Shown one piece after another: positions 53,949-64,000 of a DNA stretch of 64,000 nt (positions are counted from its first letter, which is position 1; each line of letters begins with the position of its first letter). The DNA comes from Spinacia oleracea. Lineage: Eukaryota > Streptophyta > Magnoliopsida > Caryophyllales > Amaranthaceae. Below the pieces are notes generated by a model. The model saw nothing but the letters and a program-made list of their open reading frames with translations, did no database searches and was not told where the DNA came from. The stretch covers positions 21,009,449 through 21,073,448 of the forward strand of contig NC_079491.1 of the NCBI RefSeq assembly GCF_020520425.1, given 5' to 3'. The translations under genes and the position numbers were made by a program.

Positions 53949-54210
53949 AATTATAAGTATATATTAGTAAAATTATACTTGTATTAAAAAAATGTTATGT
54001 TTAAAGTATACATAGAGAAATACCCGGTACAATTCACATAATAATATTTATTTCTATTTATTAGTCAAAAGTTTATGTTAAAAGTCAAAATAGTGCAACT
54101 ACTTAGATAAGGAGATAATTTTTTTCCACTTTATTGTCTTTATTTTACTTTCAATGGGTCTATATTTATGAATGTGTATAGTTATGTCAAAATCTTGTGG
54201 AAAGAAAGTA

Positions 54211-54363
54211 CTCTCTTCGTGTATTGTTAAATACATCACTTGCTTCTTATAAATACTTTTTAAAATTAATGTATTTTTATATTTGGTAACTATTTACTGT
54301 GTTTTACTTACTACCTTTTTCACGATCCCATTATCATATGTATTAAACAAAATTTGGAGGGAG
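54211..54363. mobile_element. Degenerate Stowaway-like MITE
   Basis: Ends CTCTCTTCGTGT and TTTGGAGGGAG, flanked by TA. Weak inverted repeats. Confidence 0.4.
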
Positions 54364-54859
54364 TATGGGACAATCGTTAATGAACGGAAGGAAAAAGTAA
54401 TGACTTATGTGAGTGAGTGTTAGTTCTAACGGCCCTTACGAGGCAGGAAGCGGTCATGATCATTGGAAGTTTAGGGGGTGGGCTTGGCTTTATAAAAAAT
54501 TATGTGGTGATCCGTAAACAAACAAATGACGATATGATATTATAAAAGGAGTGTTAAGAAAATGAAAGTAACAGTAGTACTGTGGTAGTGCTACGTGTTT
54601 GGTGTTAACATTAATTCTAGACTTGTAGTCGACTTAAGTGGTACAAATTGTTTCCCTCAAAAAAAAAAAAAAAAGTGGTACAAATTGTTACTTACCGTCT
54701 TACCCCATATGTCATGTACACGCGTCATTTACTCTTCAGCTTGCACGCGACTCTGTTTATTTCTTCGGACCCCAGTATCGAAGAAATGTATTTATTTTTA
54801 TTTTTATTTTTATTTTGAGGGAAAATAATATGAGAGATTTGAGGGAAATGTATTTATTA

Positions 54860-55119
54860 CTTCCTCCTTCACAAATTGCTCGATGTATTTAACTTTGCAT
54901 AAAATTTTAGATGATAAGTGGTATTTTATTGAAAAAATAGATATGAAGTGTTAGTGGGGTATGTTTTTAATTGAATGAGAAATGTGAATGGACAAAAAAA
55001 TAATTAGTGGAAAGAGAGAGACAATATAATAATTGTGGGGTCGTTTCTTATTTAGAAGTGTAACAACTAATTTGGGACGGACGAAAAAAATTGAAATAAA
55101 TAATCGGGGACGGATGGAG
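54860..55119. mobile_element. Stowaway-like MITE
   Basis: Ends CTTCCTCCTTCACAA and GGGGACGGATGGAG, flanked by TA. Diverged but recognisable; about 260 bp. Confidence 0.6.
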
Positions 55120-55251
55120 TAATAGGATATATTGTTTTTTATGGAGTACTTGGGTCTTATATACGGAGTAACAATTTCATCTATTTTCCCATTTTCATAT
55201 GGTAAAAAGCAAGTTTTAAATTTTTTAGGTGATAAAATACAAGTTTTAGTT

Positions 55252-58200
55252 TGTAACACCCCGACAATTTTTCTTTTTCTAAAACAACCCTTTTTATAAA
55301 TATAACTATAGAGAATTATCAAGGTATTATCGCCCGTGTGAAAACGTTTCGGCTTATTCAGAATTTTGCAGCGGAAAACATAATAAATAACTTTAATAAT
55401 TTAAATAAGTCAACTACCCAGAACCAACAAACCGAAGTCGACATAATTAGTTTAAATCAAATACAAGTCCATTAAAACAAGTTCAACACAACCAAATTCA
55501 AATGAAATAAAATAACGACTACACAAATCTTTCCAGATCCCGAACCCCAGAGATGCATCATCTTCAAACCTGCAATGGACAATGCTTATGGATCCCTAGA
55601 GACTGCTCACCAAAGATTGGGTCATCACAGGATCAATAAGGCATAGCCATGATCAACATGCACAAGCAAAATCACGTAATCAGCAAAGTTGAGTACTACA
55701 TACTAAATCAATAATAATCCTAACATGATTCTATTAAACGAACAATCCTAACATGATACTAATAAAACATAAGCAAGGATAACCAAAACATATTGACTTT
55801 AAGACTATATTTGACTGAACTAGATCTTTGTATCATTAACATTATTTTAATTGAAATAGTCAATGGACTGAGTTGTCTACTAGAAACTTCTTCACTAAGG
55901 AAGACGAGGTACGGGCGCGACTCCGTAAACCCCAATGACCTGCGATATCGATGGACTTGAATAAAATAGAACCGGTGATCAATCCGGCCCCAGAAAAAGC
56001 CATAGTCGACCCATGACCCCAACTCCTGATTGTCCGTCACTTTAGACGTGCACAGTCTAAAGCTATTGCTACTCAGTTTCACTTTACATGATTTACAAAT
56101 TAAACTCTGTTATGACTCAACAATCACAGGTATGTACGTACCTTGTGTAAACAAACTGTTAGGCCACTTTAACGAATTCAAAAGTCGCCTACAAAGAATT
56201 CTCCGCCTAAAAACAACCAATAAAATTCCCCAATCAATTTCCAACAATTTACAGCAATACTAAAGTACTATAAATACACCATAAACATATTTTGAACCAT
56301 CCCCAATATCGAAACTTAACTAAATAACCTCCAAGCATAATAACTATTAAACTAATGTTCACAAGTCGTCCTAACTCCAATAAAACATCCCTTTTAAAAT
56401 TTCCAGCAATATAAAATAATTTCAAACGTCCACGGAACATAATCAACGTTCTTAAAATCATAAAAATCATAGCTTTAATAATAATATAATCGTTCTATTA
56501 TGATTTAAAGCCATTAAAACCTCAAAAGTCACACTTTACTACTTAAAGGCACTAATTTAACCAATATAATATAATCTGAAAATTAGTAACTTTATTATAT
56601 AATTCGTATAATCTGAAATCTATAATTTAAATCATAAAAACTATAACTTTAAATCAAGAAAACATAATTCGAATTAATAAAACATGATTAAACCCTAACT
56701 TATATTTTAATCAACCAAAACTGAAAATAATTAGTTTATAATATCAACACCAAATCTGAAAATCATATTCAAACCATAAAGATTATAAATTTAATTCAAG
56801 AACATAATTAGAATTAATCAACATAATTAAAACATTTAATTAGCTTAGGGTTTAAGAATTAACCAACGAAATAGAGAAGGGTTGGTGGTCGGCAGTCAGG
56901 GACGGCGGCGGCAGTGTAATACCTCGTATTTTTATAATATTTATAAATATATTTTATTATACTTATAAAGCATTTTACGATTTTTGAAAATTAATTCGCA
57001 TTTAAATATTATTTAAATGTATTTTAATTAATTAGAATATTTATTATTTTAATTAATTACGAAACGAATTTAATTCTTTAGTCGGGAAATTAAATGGGTT
57101 GCAAATGATTTTTAAAGGCTTCGGGTTTTAAATGAAAAGTCCAATTCGTTTTATTAAACGAGCCCAATCAAAAGAATTTAATTCCAAACTCTTGGCTAGC
57201 CCAATCATTTAATTGCTAAGCCCAATCCTATTTTCCTAAGCCTAGCCCATTAAAAATAAGGAGTCTATAATTAGGACTCCTCATCATTAAATGAGCCCCT
57301 AAAATTCATAAACCCTATTTTGCTTTGCTTGCCCCTCACTCCAACTCCCTCTTCTCTCTCTCGTCCGCACGCACGCACGCCCGCACAGCCTCGTGCTCGT
57401 GCCTTCGTGCTGCCGTGCCATCGCCCCTGCTCCTCGAGTGCTGCGTGCCTTGTGTCGTGTGCTCGCCCGTCGCCCACACACACACTCTCGCCCTCCCTTT
57501 CTCTCGCAGCCCGCCCAGCCAGCACGCATCGCTACTGGTGCCGTGCTGCTGTGTTGTTGTTGCTTCGTGTGCACCGCACACCCCTGCTCTCGTCTCTCTC
57601 TTGTGCGCCCTCGCGCCAGCCCCTGTCGCCAGCCCTCGCGCCCTCGCGCCAGCCCCTGCTCGTCACCCCTCAATCCCGCGCGCGCACACACACGGACGTG
57701 TGTGTGTGTGTGTGTGTGTTGTTCGTGTTCGTAATTCAATTCTTTTTCGCCCAATCACCCTAATTCGTGATGGTTCCGTGCTATAGGCCGGATTGGTATA
57801 ATTCTCTTCTTCCTTACCTATTCTATTTCAATTCCGTATTTTAAATTTTAATATTAATATTGTTTTGAGTAATTAAAATGCTGGGAACCGGTTATGAATA
57901 CCGTGGTTTGAGGATTTGCGTGTTGTGATTCATCAGGCTTGTTTTAATTATTAAAGGACGAATTTTCAGATTTGTTTATTGAATAAAGAATTGATTTTTA
58001 TGATGTTAAATTAGTTTTAATGGGATTTTCAGGTTAGGGTTTTAATCTAGACCTAATGAGTCAATTGATTAGCATAATTAGGTGATGATTTTAATTATGA
58101 TAATCAATTATATTTTCATATTTGAATAAAGGCTTAAAGTGTTGATTTTTATTGATTTTAAAGACGAAAAAAGTATGTTTTCGTACTAAGGATTGGTTTT

Positions 58201-60133
58201 GCAAATTGAGACGTTTATATTATTGAAAAACAATCGAATTCTAAAGTTTAAATAAGGTTTTAGATTTTATAAAGTTGCTGGAAATTTAATGAACATGGAA
58301 ATAATTTAAGTTTCATTATTTTGATGATAGGAGGTGATTTCTAGTTGAGTGCTCGTTATTGCAAAGTGGCCCCTACGCTTAGGTATTCAAGGTACGTACA
58401 AGTCTAGGGCGACCACACTTTTGTCATGGACATTACATGATTGTTGATGATGTGAATTATATTATATGGATTCATATATGCTTTGGTGAACGATCATGTG
58501 GATTAATGTTATTGGAATTATTGAATTGTTGGTTGAACAAGCATGTTGAGATTATTATGAGTATGGAATTCATTGTCAATCATGTTGTTCAATATTTATG
58601 CATGTATGGTTTGTTTCACATGCAAGGGATGATTATTTATTTGTATGCTATTGTACGGGATGTCTAGCATACTTTGAGCCAATTATTCGTACTTCGTGGT
58701 ACTATTTAATTTACCACATGTGAAGGGTTAGCTCATGTAAGCCACCGCACATGTAGGGTTCAGTTGGAAATATTTTGTATGAAATGAATTAGGATTTGTC
58801 GTGCAAGGGCACAAGCCTCATGTTAATGTGCATGATGTGGAGTCTCACTTTGGTGAGGAGGAACATGGTAGTAATTTCACAAGTGTCTTGCTTGGTTGAT
58901 CACAAGTCTTAAAGCAATAAAATAAGATTGTTTTGGTTGTTGTTTATTAATGGTATGAATGTACATTGTTGAGTCTTGAGTTCACCTTTAATAAAATATT
59001 AATAAACGTAAAGTGCAACCAGAACAAGCTTCAAAACTCTTGGAACGTATATACCTTGAGTATGAACAATGGGGGGAGTCTTGCCGGAAAGCTCGTACAA
59101 GACGTTGTTTCATTTATATTATGCGCAGGAATTCCGTCGGTATGGCCCGACACTCGGTATGGCCCGATTTTATTATTTATTATTTGGTGTATGGTTGGCT
59201 CCCATCACCTTTTCCTTTATGGAACTTTCTTTTGGCCCGTTCGAAGCTTATTCTAATTGAATTGTGAGTCAAGAGTCGAGTCTTGTATTCATGATTGGTT
59301 GTCATTTATTAATTATATGGCTTTTGCATGATGGTTAGTACTTAGTGAGTGATGCATGTTTTAGTTTCATTCACTCTATCCTTGTAAGTACTCAGCTTTT
59401 GCTGACTACGTGCTTTGTGTGTTTTGGTCATGGCCTTTGCCTTAATGACCCTATGATGATCTATCATTTGCACTTGCATTGATGGGGAGTAGAATAATAT
59501 AGCAGGTTGGTTGATCGGAATCATGTGGCTTGGGATGATCGAGAGAGTTGCATGTTTTCGTATTTTGAACTATTTTATTTTACCTTAATTATGTTTGAAA
59601 TGGTTGGACTATTTATACTTTGGTTTTTTGGGCCATTATGGTTCCAAATTGTAGGAGGCCTCGATATTTTATTAATTGTGTTTTTAAAAGTTAGTTGACA
59701 TTAATTTCCGCTGCGTAATTCTGGTAATAGCCTTAACCGTTATCACGGTGGCGGTAATACTTTAGTAATTCCTTTATTTTAAGTTGGAAAATGGTTTTAT
59801 AAAAGCAAGGAATTATTAGGGTGTTACAAGCAGGGAAAGAGGCGGCGCGCCGGTGGTTCAACGTGGCTGGTGGCGCGACGGAGGTGCATTACTGTGGATG
59901 GCGTGTGCAAGAAACAAGAAGAGAAGGGAAGACTGGTTGCGTGTGTTGGAGCAGAAAGAAGGGGGGTTGGCCGCGACTGGGTGGCGCAGCGCGACAAGGG
60001 CTGTAGTGAGGTGGTTGCTGCGGCTGGTGGTGGTATTGTGGTGGCTGTCGAGAGAAGCATAGGCAAGAAAATCATAACCATTGATTAAGGAGAGCAAAAG
60101 GAAAGAGGGAGAGAAAGAAAGAATGAAGGAGAG
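55252..60133 (-). mobile_element. Gypsy LTR (minus strand) interrupted by a related solo LTR
   Basis: The left end TGTAACACCCCGAC is, on the minus strand, an LTR 3' end GGGGTGTTACA. The parts 55252-56914 and 59829-60133 flank the inner LTR. Its terminal 120 bp align in inverted orientation to the end of the inner LTR (shared landmarks TTGCAGCGGAAA and AAGGTACGTAC). No coding domain is present. The other end is not seen before the CACTA element at 60134, so it may lie beyond it or be lost. Confidence 0.6.
56915..59828 (+). mobile_element. Solo LTR, Ty3/gypsy (Tekay-like)
   Basis: It begins TGTAATACCTCGTATTTTTA and ends TTATTAGGGTGTTACA, with TG/CA ends and short inverted repeats. Flanks are GGCAG and AGCAG, a 5-bp duplication with one mismatch. 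It contains a GC- and CT-rich block (about 57330-57720) and no retroelement gene. About 2.9 kb with no second LTR or internal domain fits a solo LTR left by recombination. The lineage is assigned on general LTR appearance only. Confidence 0.65.
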
Positions 60134-60650
60134 CACTACTACAAAATCGGCTTATAGCAACGGCAATAAACCGTTGCCATAGATCAATATACCGTTGTAA
60201 TAGGCCTATAGCAACGGTTTAAAAACCGTTACCAATAGGGGGCGTTGCTATAAGTCTATACCAACAGTTTCTCGAATTTAGGCAACAGTTATGATAAACC
60301 GGCCATAAATAATTATAGTAACGCTTTTTATAGGCAACACTTTAAACCTATGGCAACAGTTATTCAACAACTTAAGCCAACATTTACACATTTCAGGCAA
60401 AATTTTTCGTCAAATTAAGGCAACACTTACTAGCTTGTTGTTGGTTAAAGTTTAAAACTAATGCAACGCATTCTTACACTTATGGTAACGCAACCAATTG
60501 TATCTATGGCAACACTTTATATCGAGTTTATAGCCACAATTTTAGTTTGATTATGAAAATGGTCACATTTGAATTTATGCCAACACTTTCAATTGAGCTT
60601 ACGGAATCGCTTTCAATTGGTCTAAAGTTATGTTCTCAAATGGATTTAGT
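60134..60650 (+). mobile_element. End of a CACTA (En/Spm) transposon with subterminal repeats
   Basis: CACTACTACAAAAT is the typical CACTA terminal inverted repeat. Over the next 450 bp short motifs recur in both orientations: TAGCAACGG, CCGTTGCCATA, GGCAACACTTT and CAACAGTT, as expected for transposase-binding subterminal repeats. The preceding GAG may be one half of a 3-bp duplication. No matching opposite end (TTTGTAGTAGTG) is found before 64000, so the element extends past the window or is truncated. Confidence 0.75.
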
Positions 60651-63600
60651 TATCCATATATATGTACTAAATATGAACTATGTATAATAAAATTTTCATA
60701 ACAAATAAGTTAAAAAATGTATACAATTCAAATAACTTAAATTCATAAGCATAATATCTATTACAATTATCTCAATAATAAATAAATAAAACTCCTACAA
60801 TCACGGTCCAATAGCTCTATTTTTAAAACATATCGAATATGTATGTACCAGAAGCCATTTAAATCTTCACATATTCAAAGTAGCTTTTAGTTCTTGATCA
60901 TATGCACCATCCTGCACAACAAACAAATTAATTGTAACACTTTAATAAGAAACTTATTATCAATGAATAAAATCCAAATACGTACGTAAGAAAAAAGAAA
61001 CTCGACTGAATGACAAAAGATAATTTGTATTTGATTTAAGTTCTGTACTAGTGGTATAATTTAAATTTGGTTTAAGTTGTGTAGTTGGTGCAAGTGATAT
61101 TAATTAGAAAGGAGGTATGTGTACAAAGAAAAATAAGTAGAAGGAATAGTATAGATTAGAAAACATACCAATAGGAAGTTCATAAGAGCAAGTTCATAAG
61201 ACTACAACGTATCTTTAGAAATATCAACTTCGTAATCAAGATCCACATAACAAAGATTTTAAAGAGACAACTACGGGGAGGATATTCTTTTGGAGGTGAA
61301 GATACTTTGAGCATTCATACTACGGGGATTATGAAACGGGAAAAGAGAACATGACTATTATCCCTGAAACCCAATAAGCCTTGATAGTCACTGCAATTAG
61401 GTGGTTTTCGTATGCTATAATTGATAGTGGAATGTTGGTGTTTCTCACTCAGAATCTAAGGTTGCTACCTGTGGAAGATTTTGTACTAGCCTGGAGTGAA
61501 CTGGAATGTGATGGTGCTGGAAGTTGTAAATTCTGTTTCGGTTCTAGTCTTAAAACATTATAATGATTAGGTTTGAGCCTTTGACTATTGCACTTTGGTT
61601 TATGGTTAGAACTGATATGGATAGCCCAGTCGCTCTGGCGTGGATACTAGAAAGTAGAGAGTACAAAGAGTGTGAATACTGATGTAAATTTGGGCTCCAA
61701 GTTTTATTGTGAATCAGTGGTTGCATAGAACTGCTATCTAGGCTAAAAACTTGTAACTCTTTCGTAATTTGTATAATACGGAGTATCATTTTAATTTCCC
61801 AATCAAAATCACAACTATATGTTATGGAAAATAAGTAAACAAACTATTAAATCAGATCCCTCAAAGCTTCATGACCCAGCCAAAAGCCCAAGACAAAAAA
61901 AAAGGAAAATAATTTAAATATGGAAATGAGAAAATACGAACAAGAAGGCAAATATACAAGGTCTGTTGAAGATTCAGAGTGAGTAGAAATGTACCACTTG
62001 GAGATAATTTTTAGCAAATGTTCTTGCTCTGGCTCCTTCCTCGGAATATCAGCAGCTATGGGATATACTCGGATAAGTTATAGGAACTTGATCTCCATTG
62101 TTAGTGTTCCCTGGTAAATCTTGATATTGGCTCGTCAGTTATGAACCCTGCTTAAGAAGATCAAATTTAGATACAATAGTCGTCCTTGTCTGCACGACCT
62201 TTTCCCTCTTCTTTTTCCTTTTATTTCTTGTTTTAGCAGTTAAAAGGAACATAAAAGCCGAGTGAGAAAGCATAACTAGATAAACTGACGCTCAAGACAA
62301 TACATTACCTTCTCTAGTCTCCACGCACAAATAATTTACACGCGATAGACCAAGAAGCAACTATTAATAAATATTACGGAAACAACTTACATCATTTCCA
62401 TTAGAGTGAAGATATGTGGGATCCAGTTTAGAATTCTATGTGAAGGCATCTTCATCATCAGATCCTTCTACACTCTCAAAGGAACCTACAACAAGTCTTA
62501 TATACCAGGTAAAGAGTCTAGAAAAGAAAACACCGAGGACTGAGGGAAAAGAAGAGACAATAATGGGATAATGATATATCTATTGTCAACAAAAAAAACA
62601 TTAAGACGCCCCTGGAACAAAAGAACAGAAATGGCATTTGAATCTTGTTGCAAAAGGAAAAGAAGATGGAAACAAGTACCTGGTAGATCCAATCAGAGTT
62701 ATGGCACTGTTAACATTAGATTATTAATCGACCGAGGACTAGTCTATTATCACAATACTACTAAAAAGAACATGTTCTACGTAAAATGAAAAACTAAAGA
62801 TGGAGAACGAGCAACAAGGAAACATGTCAAAAGTTACAGGGACTCGTGTATGAAGTATCAGTGTCACACACGGATATCAGGGTTACCAACTCGTACAAAC
62901 TCAAAATCTAGGAAAGTTGGACTTATATATAATAATATGCGAGTTTTAAATTTTTGTGGTGCATGTCAATAGTAATACCTGATTGAACCAAAGAATATGC
63001 ACACCAATCAAGCCACAACTGCTAGCTCAGCTACCAAGATCTGCCATGTATAAGATACCAATAAATAAATTATGCAACATAATTAAGAAACTGTAACAAT
63101 ACATCTGCAAAAGTTTACCAGTCTGACTTGATGTATCAATGTTAGTATTCTTTTTCCCATAAACAATTGGTTTTGGATAAATCCTTAATAAATATTAAGT
63201 TAATCATGGTTACCAGCTATAGCGCATAAGACATCTACACATTGTTAAATTACATTTAAGTGTTAGTACTTCAATAGTCACAACAAATAACTCCTCAAGC
63301 ATCAAAGTTATCTACTACAGTGCATTTCGACAACTTGTGAAAGTTTATTTTGTAATCTACCATCTGGGGACTAAGCTATAAAACAAGCAGGCTTATGTAG
63401 TGTTCTCCATTGCAATGACATTGATACATTTCACAGCAACAATCTGCTATTTTATCCTATGGGAAAAATCCTGAACTGGGAAAAATCATAATGGAATTAA
63501 AACTAAGTTTAAGTTTTGAGTAAGAAATTCCCATGACAAACAAAACAGTATAAAAGAACAAACAGATCAACTTAAATCAGAAACTTCTAGGCTACAACTC

Positions 63601-64000
63601 AATTTCACAAAGAACACAAGAAGATGAACATCTTGTCTACAACCCAATTCAAGAATAAAAAAATGGGGATCCAAGATTCACGCACAGAAAGAAATTTGTC
63701 AGGGCGGTATAAAAAATCAGAACTAAGATCATTCAAAATTATCCCATCATACACATGATTAATATTGTTGACTCGATACAAAGTAGTTCTCTGATTAAAT
63801 CATGCAAAAAGAATCACTTAAAGACTTTATTGACATTATGGACTCAACTTAAAATTCCCTAATTAAATCATACGAAGAATTCATTAGAATCATTCAAAAG
63901 AATTTATTGTAATTTGCATCAGCAGTTCAACACGCATCTTAAAACATACGAATTCCCTAATTATAAAAACCCTAATTGAATCCTTAAACCACTCAAAAAT
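60651..64000. other. Unassigned AT-rich DNA
   Basis: About 3.3 kb in which no ORF above 90 codons, known domain, tRNA or clear repeat is recognised. Part may be interior of the CACTA element. I cannot exclude exons too short to see. Confidence 0.35.

Noticed and set aside
57271-57786. Overlapping ORFs of 81-153 codons on both strands
   Set aside because: CT- and GC-rich low-complexity block of an LTR with a GTGTGT microsatellite; no protein-like composition.
59821-60136. ORFs of 60-92 codons near the outer LTR
   Set aside because: Overlapping frames on both strands crossing the solo LTR boundary; no recognisable domain.
61381-62789. ORFs of 60-79 codons in the right-hand AT-rich region
   Set aside because: Short, no start context or domain, no splice model that joins them into a recognisable protein.

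Overview
This window is plant nuclear DNA from the Amaranthaceae, most likely spinach (Spinacia oleracea) or a close relative. The clearest clue is a complete 12-exon phosphoethanolamine N-methyltransferase gene whose 494-residue product agrees, as far as I recall it, with the spinach enzyme. The species call is inference. No database search was run.

Layout. Positions 1-14771: the 3' end of a LINE, split inside its RNase H region by a 12.3-kb Athila-type Ty3/gypsy element (1627-13967, 5-bp target duplication TCTAC). Positions 14772-15254: an interspersed or duplicated segment (copy A). Positions 15349-36905: a Tat/Ogre-like Ty3/gypsy element without reverse transcriptase. Its 5' LTR is split by a 10.5-kb Ty1/copia element on the minus strand (16429-26898, duplication GTAAG), and its 3' LTR is cut short. 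Positions 37112-37613: copy B of the flanking segment. Positions 37.6-53.4 kb: the gene-bearing part, with small DNA transposons. Positions 53.4-60.1 kb: MITEs, a SINE and two related gypsy LTRs nested in opposite orientations. From 60134: one end of a CACTA transposon, then unassigned AT-rich DNA to the window end.

Host genes. (1) A secreted SPARK-type, GPI-anchored protein gene (At4g28100-like) on the minus strand, two exons. (2) NOP10, the 64-residue H/ACA snoRNP protein, on the plus strand, three exons. (3) PEAMT on the minus strand, twelve exons, with a 25-codon upstream ORF in its leader, a GC-AG intron and a hAT MITE in intron 2. NOP10 and PEAMT converge; NOP10 and the GPI-protein gene diverge.

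Most interesting signals. The Tat-like element carries an antisense gene that I resolve as two exons with a canonical phase-0 GT-AG intron and its own TATA box (539 residues). A two-lobed GC-rich palindrome occurs five times in that element, including inside the antisense intron and upstream of the antisense promoter. The unrelated Athila element independently carries dense arrays of short GC-rich hairpins (GCCCGACGGGC type) in both LTRs and in the pol-ORF1 spacer, with a switch in unit orientation within each array. Whether these hairpins have a function is unknown.
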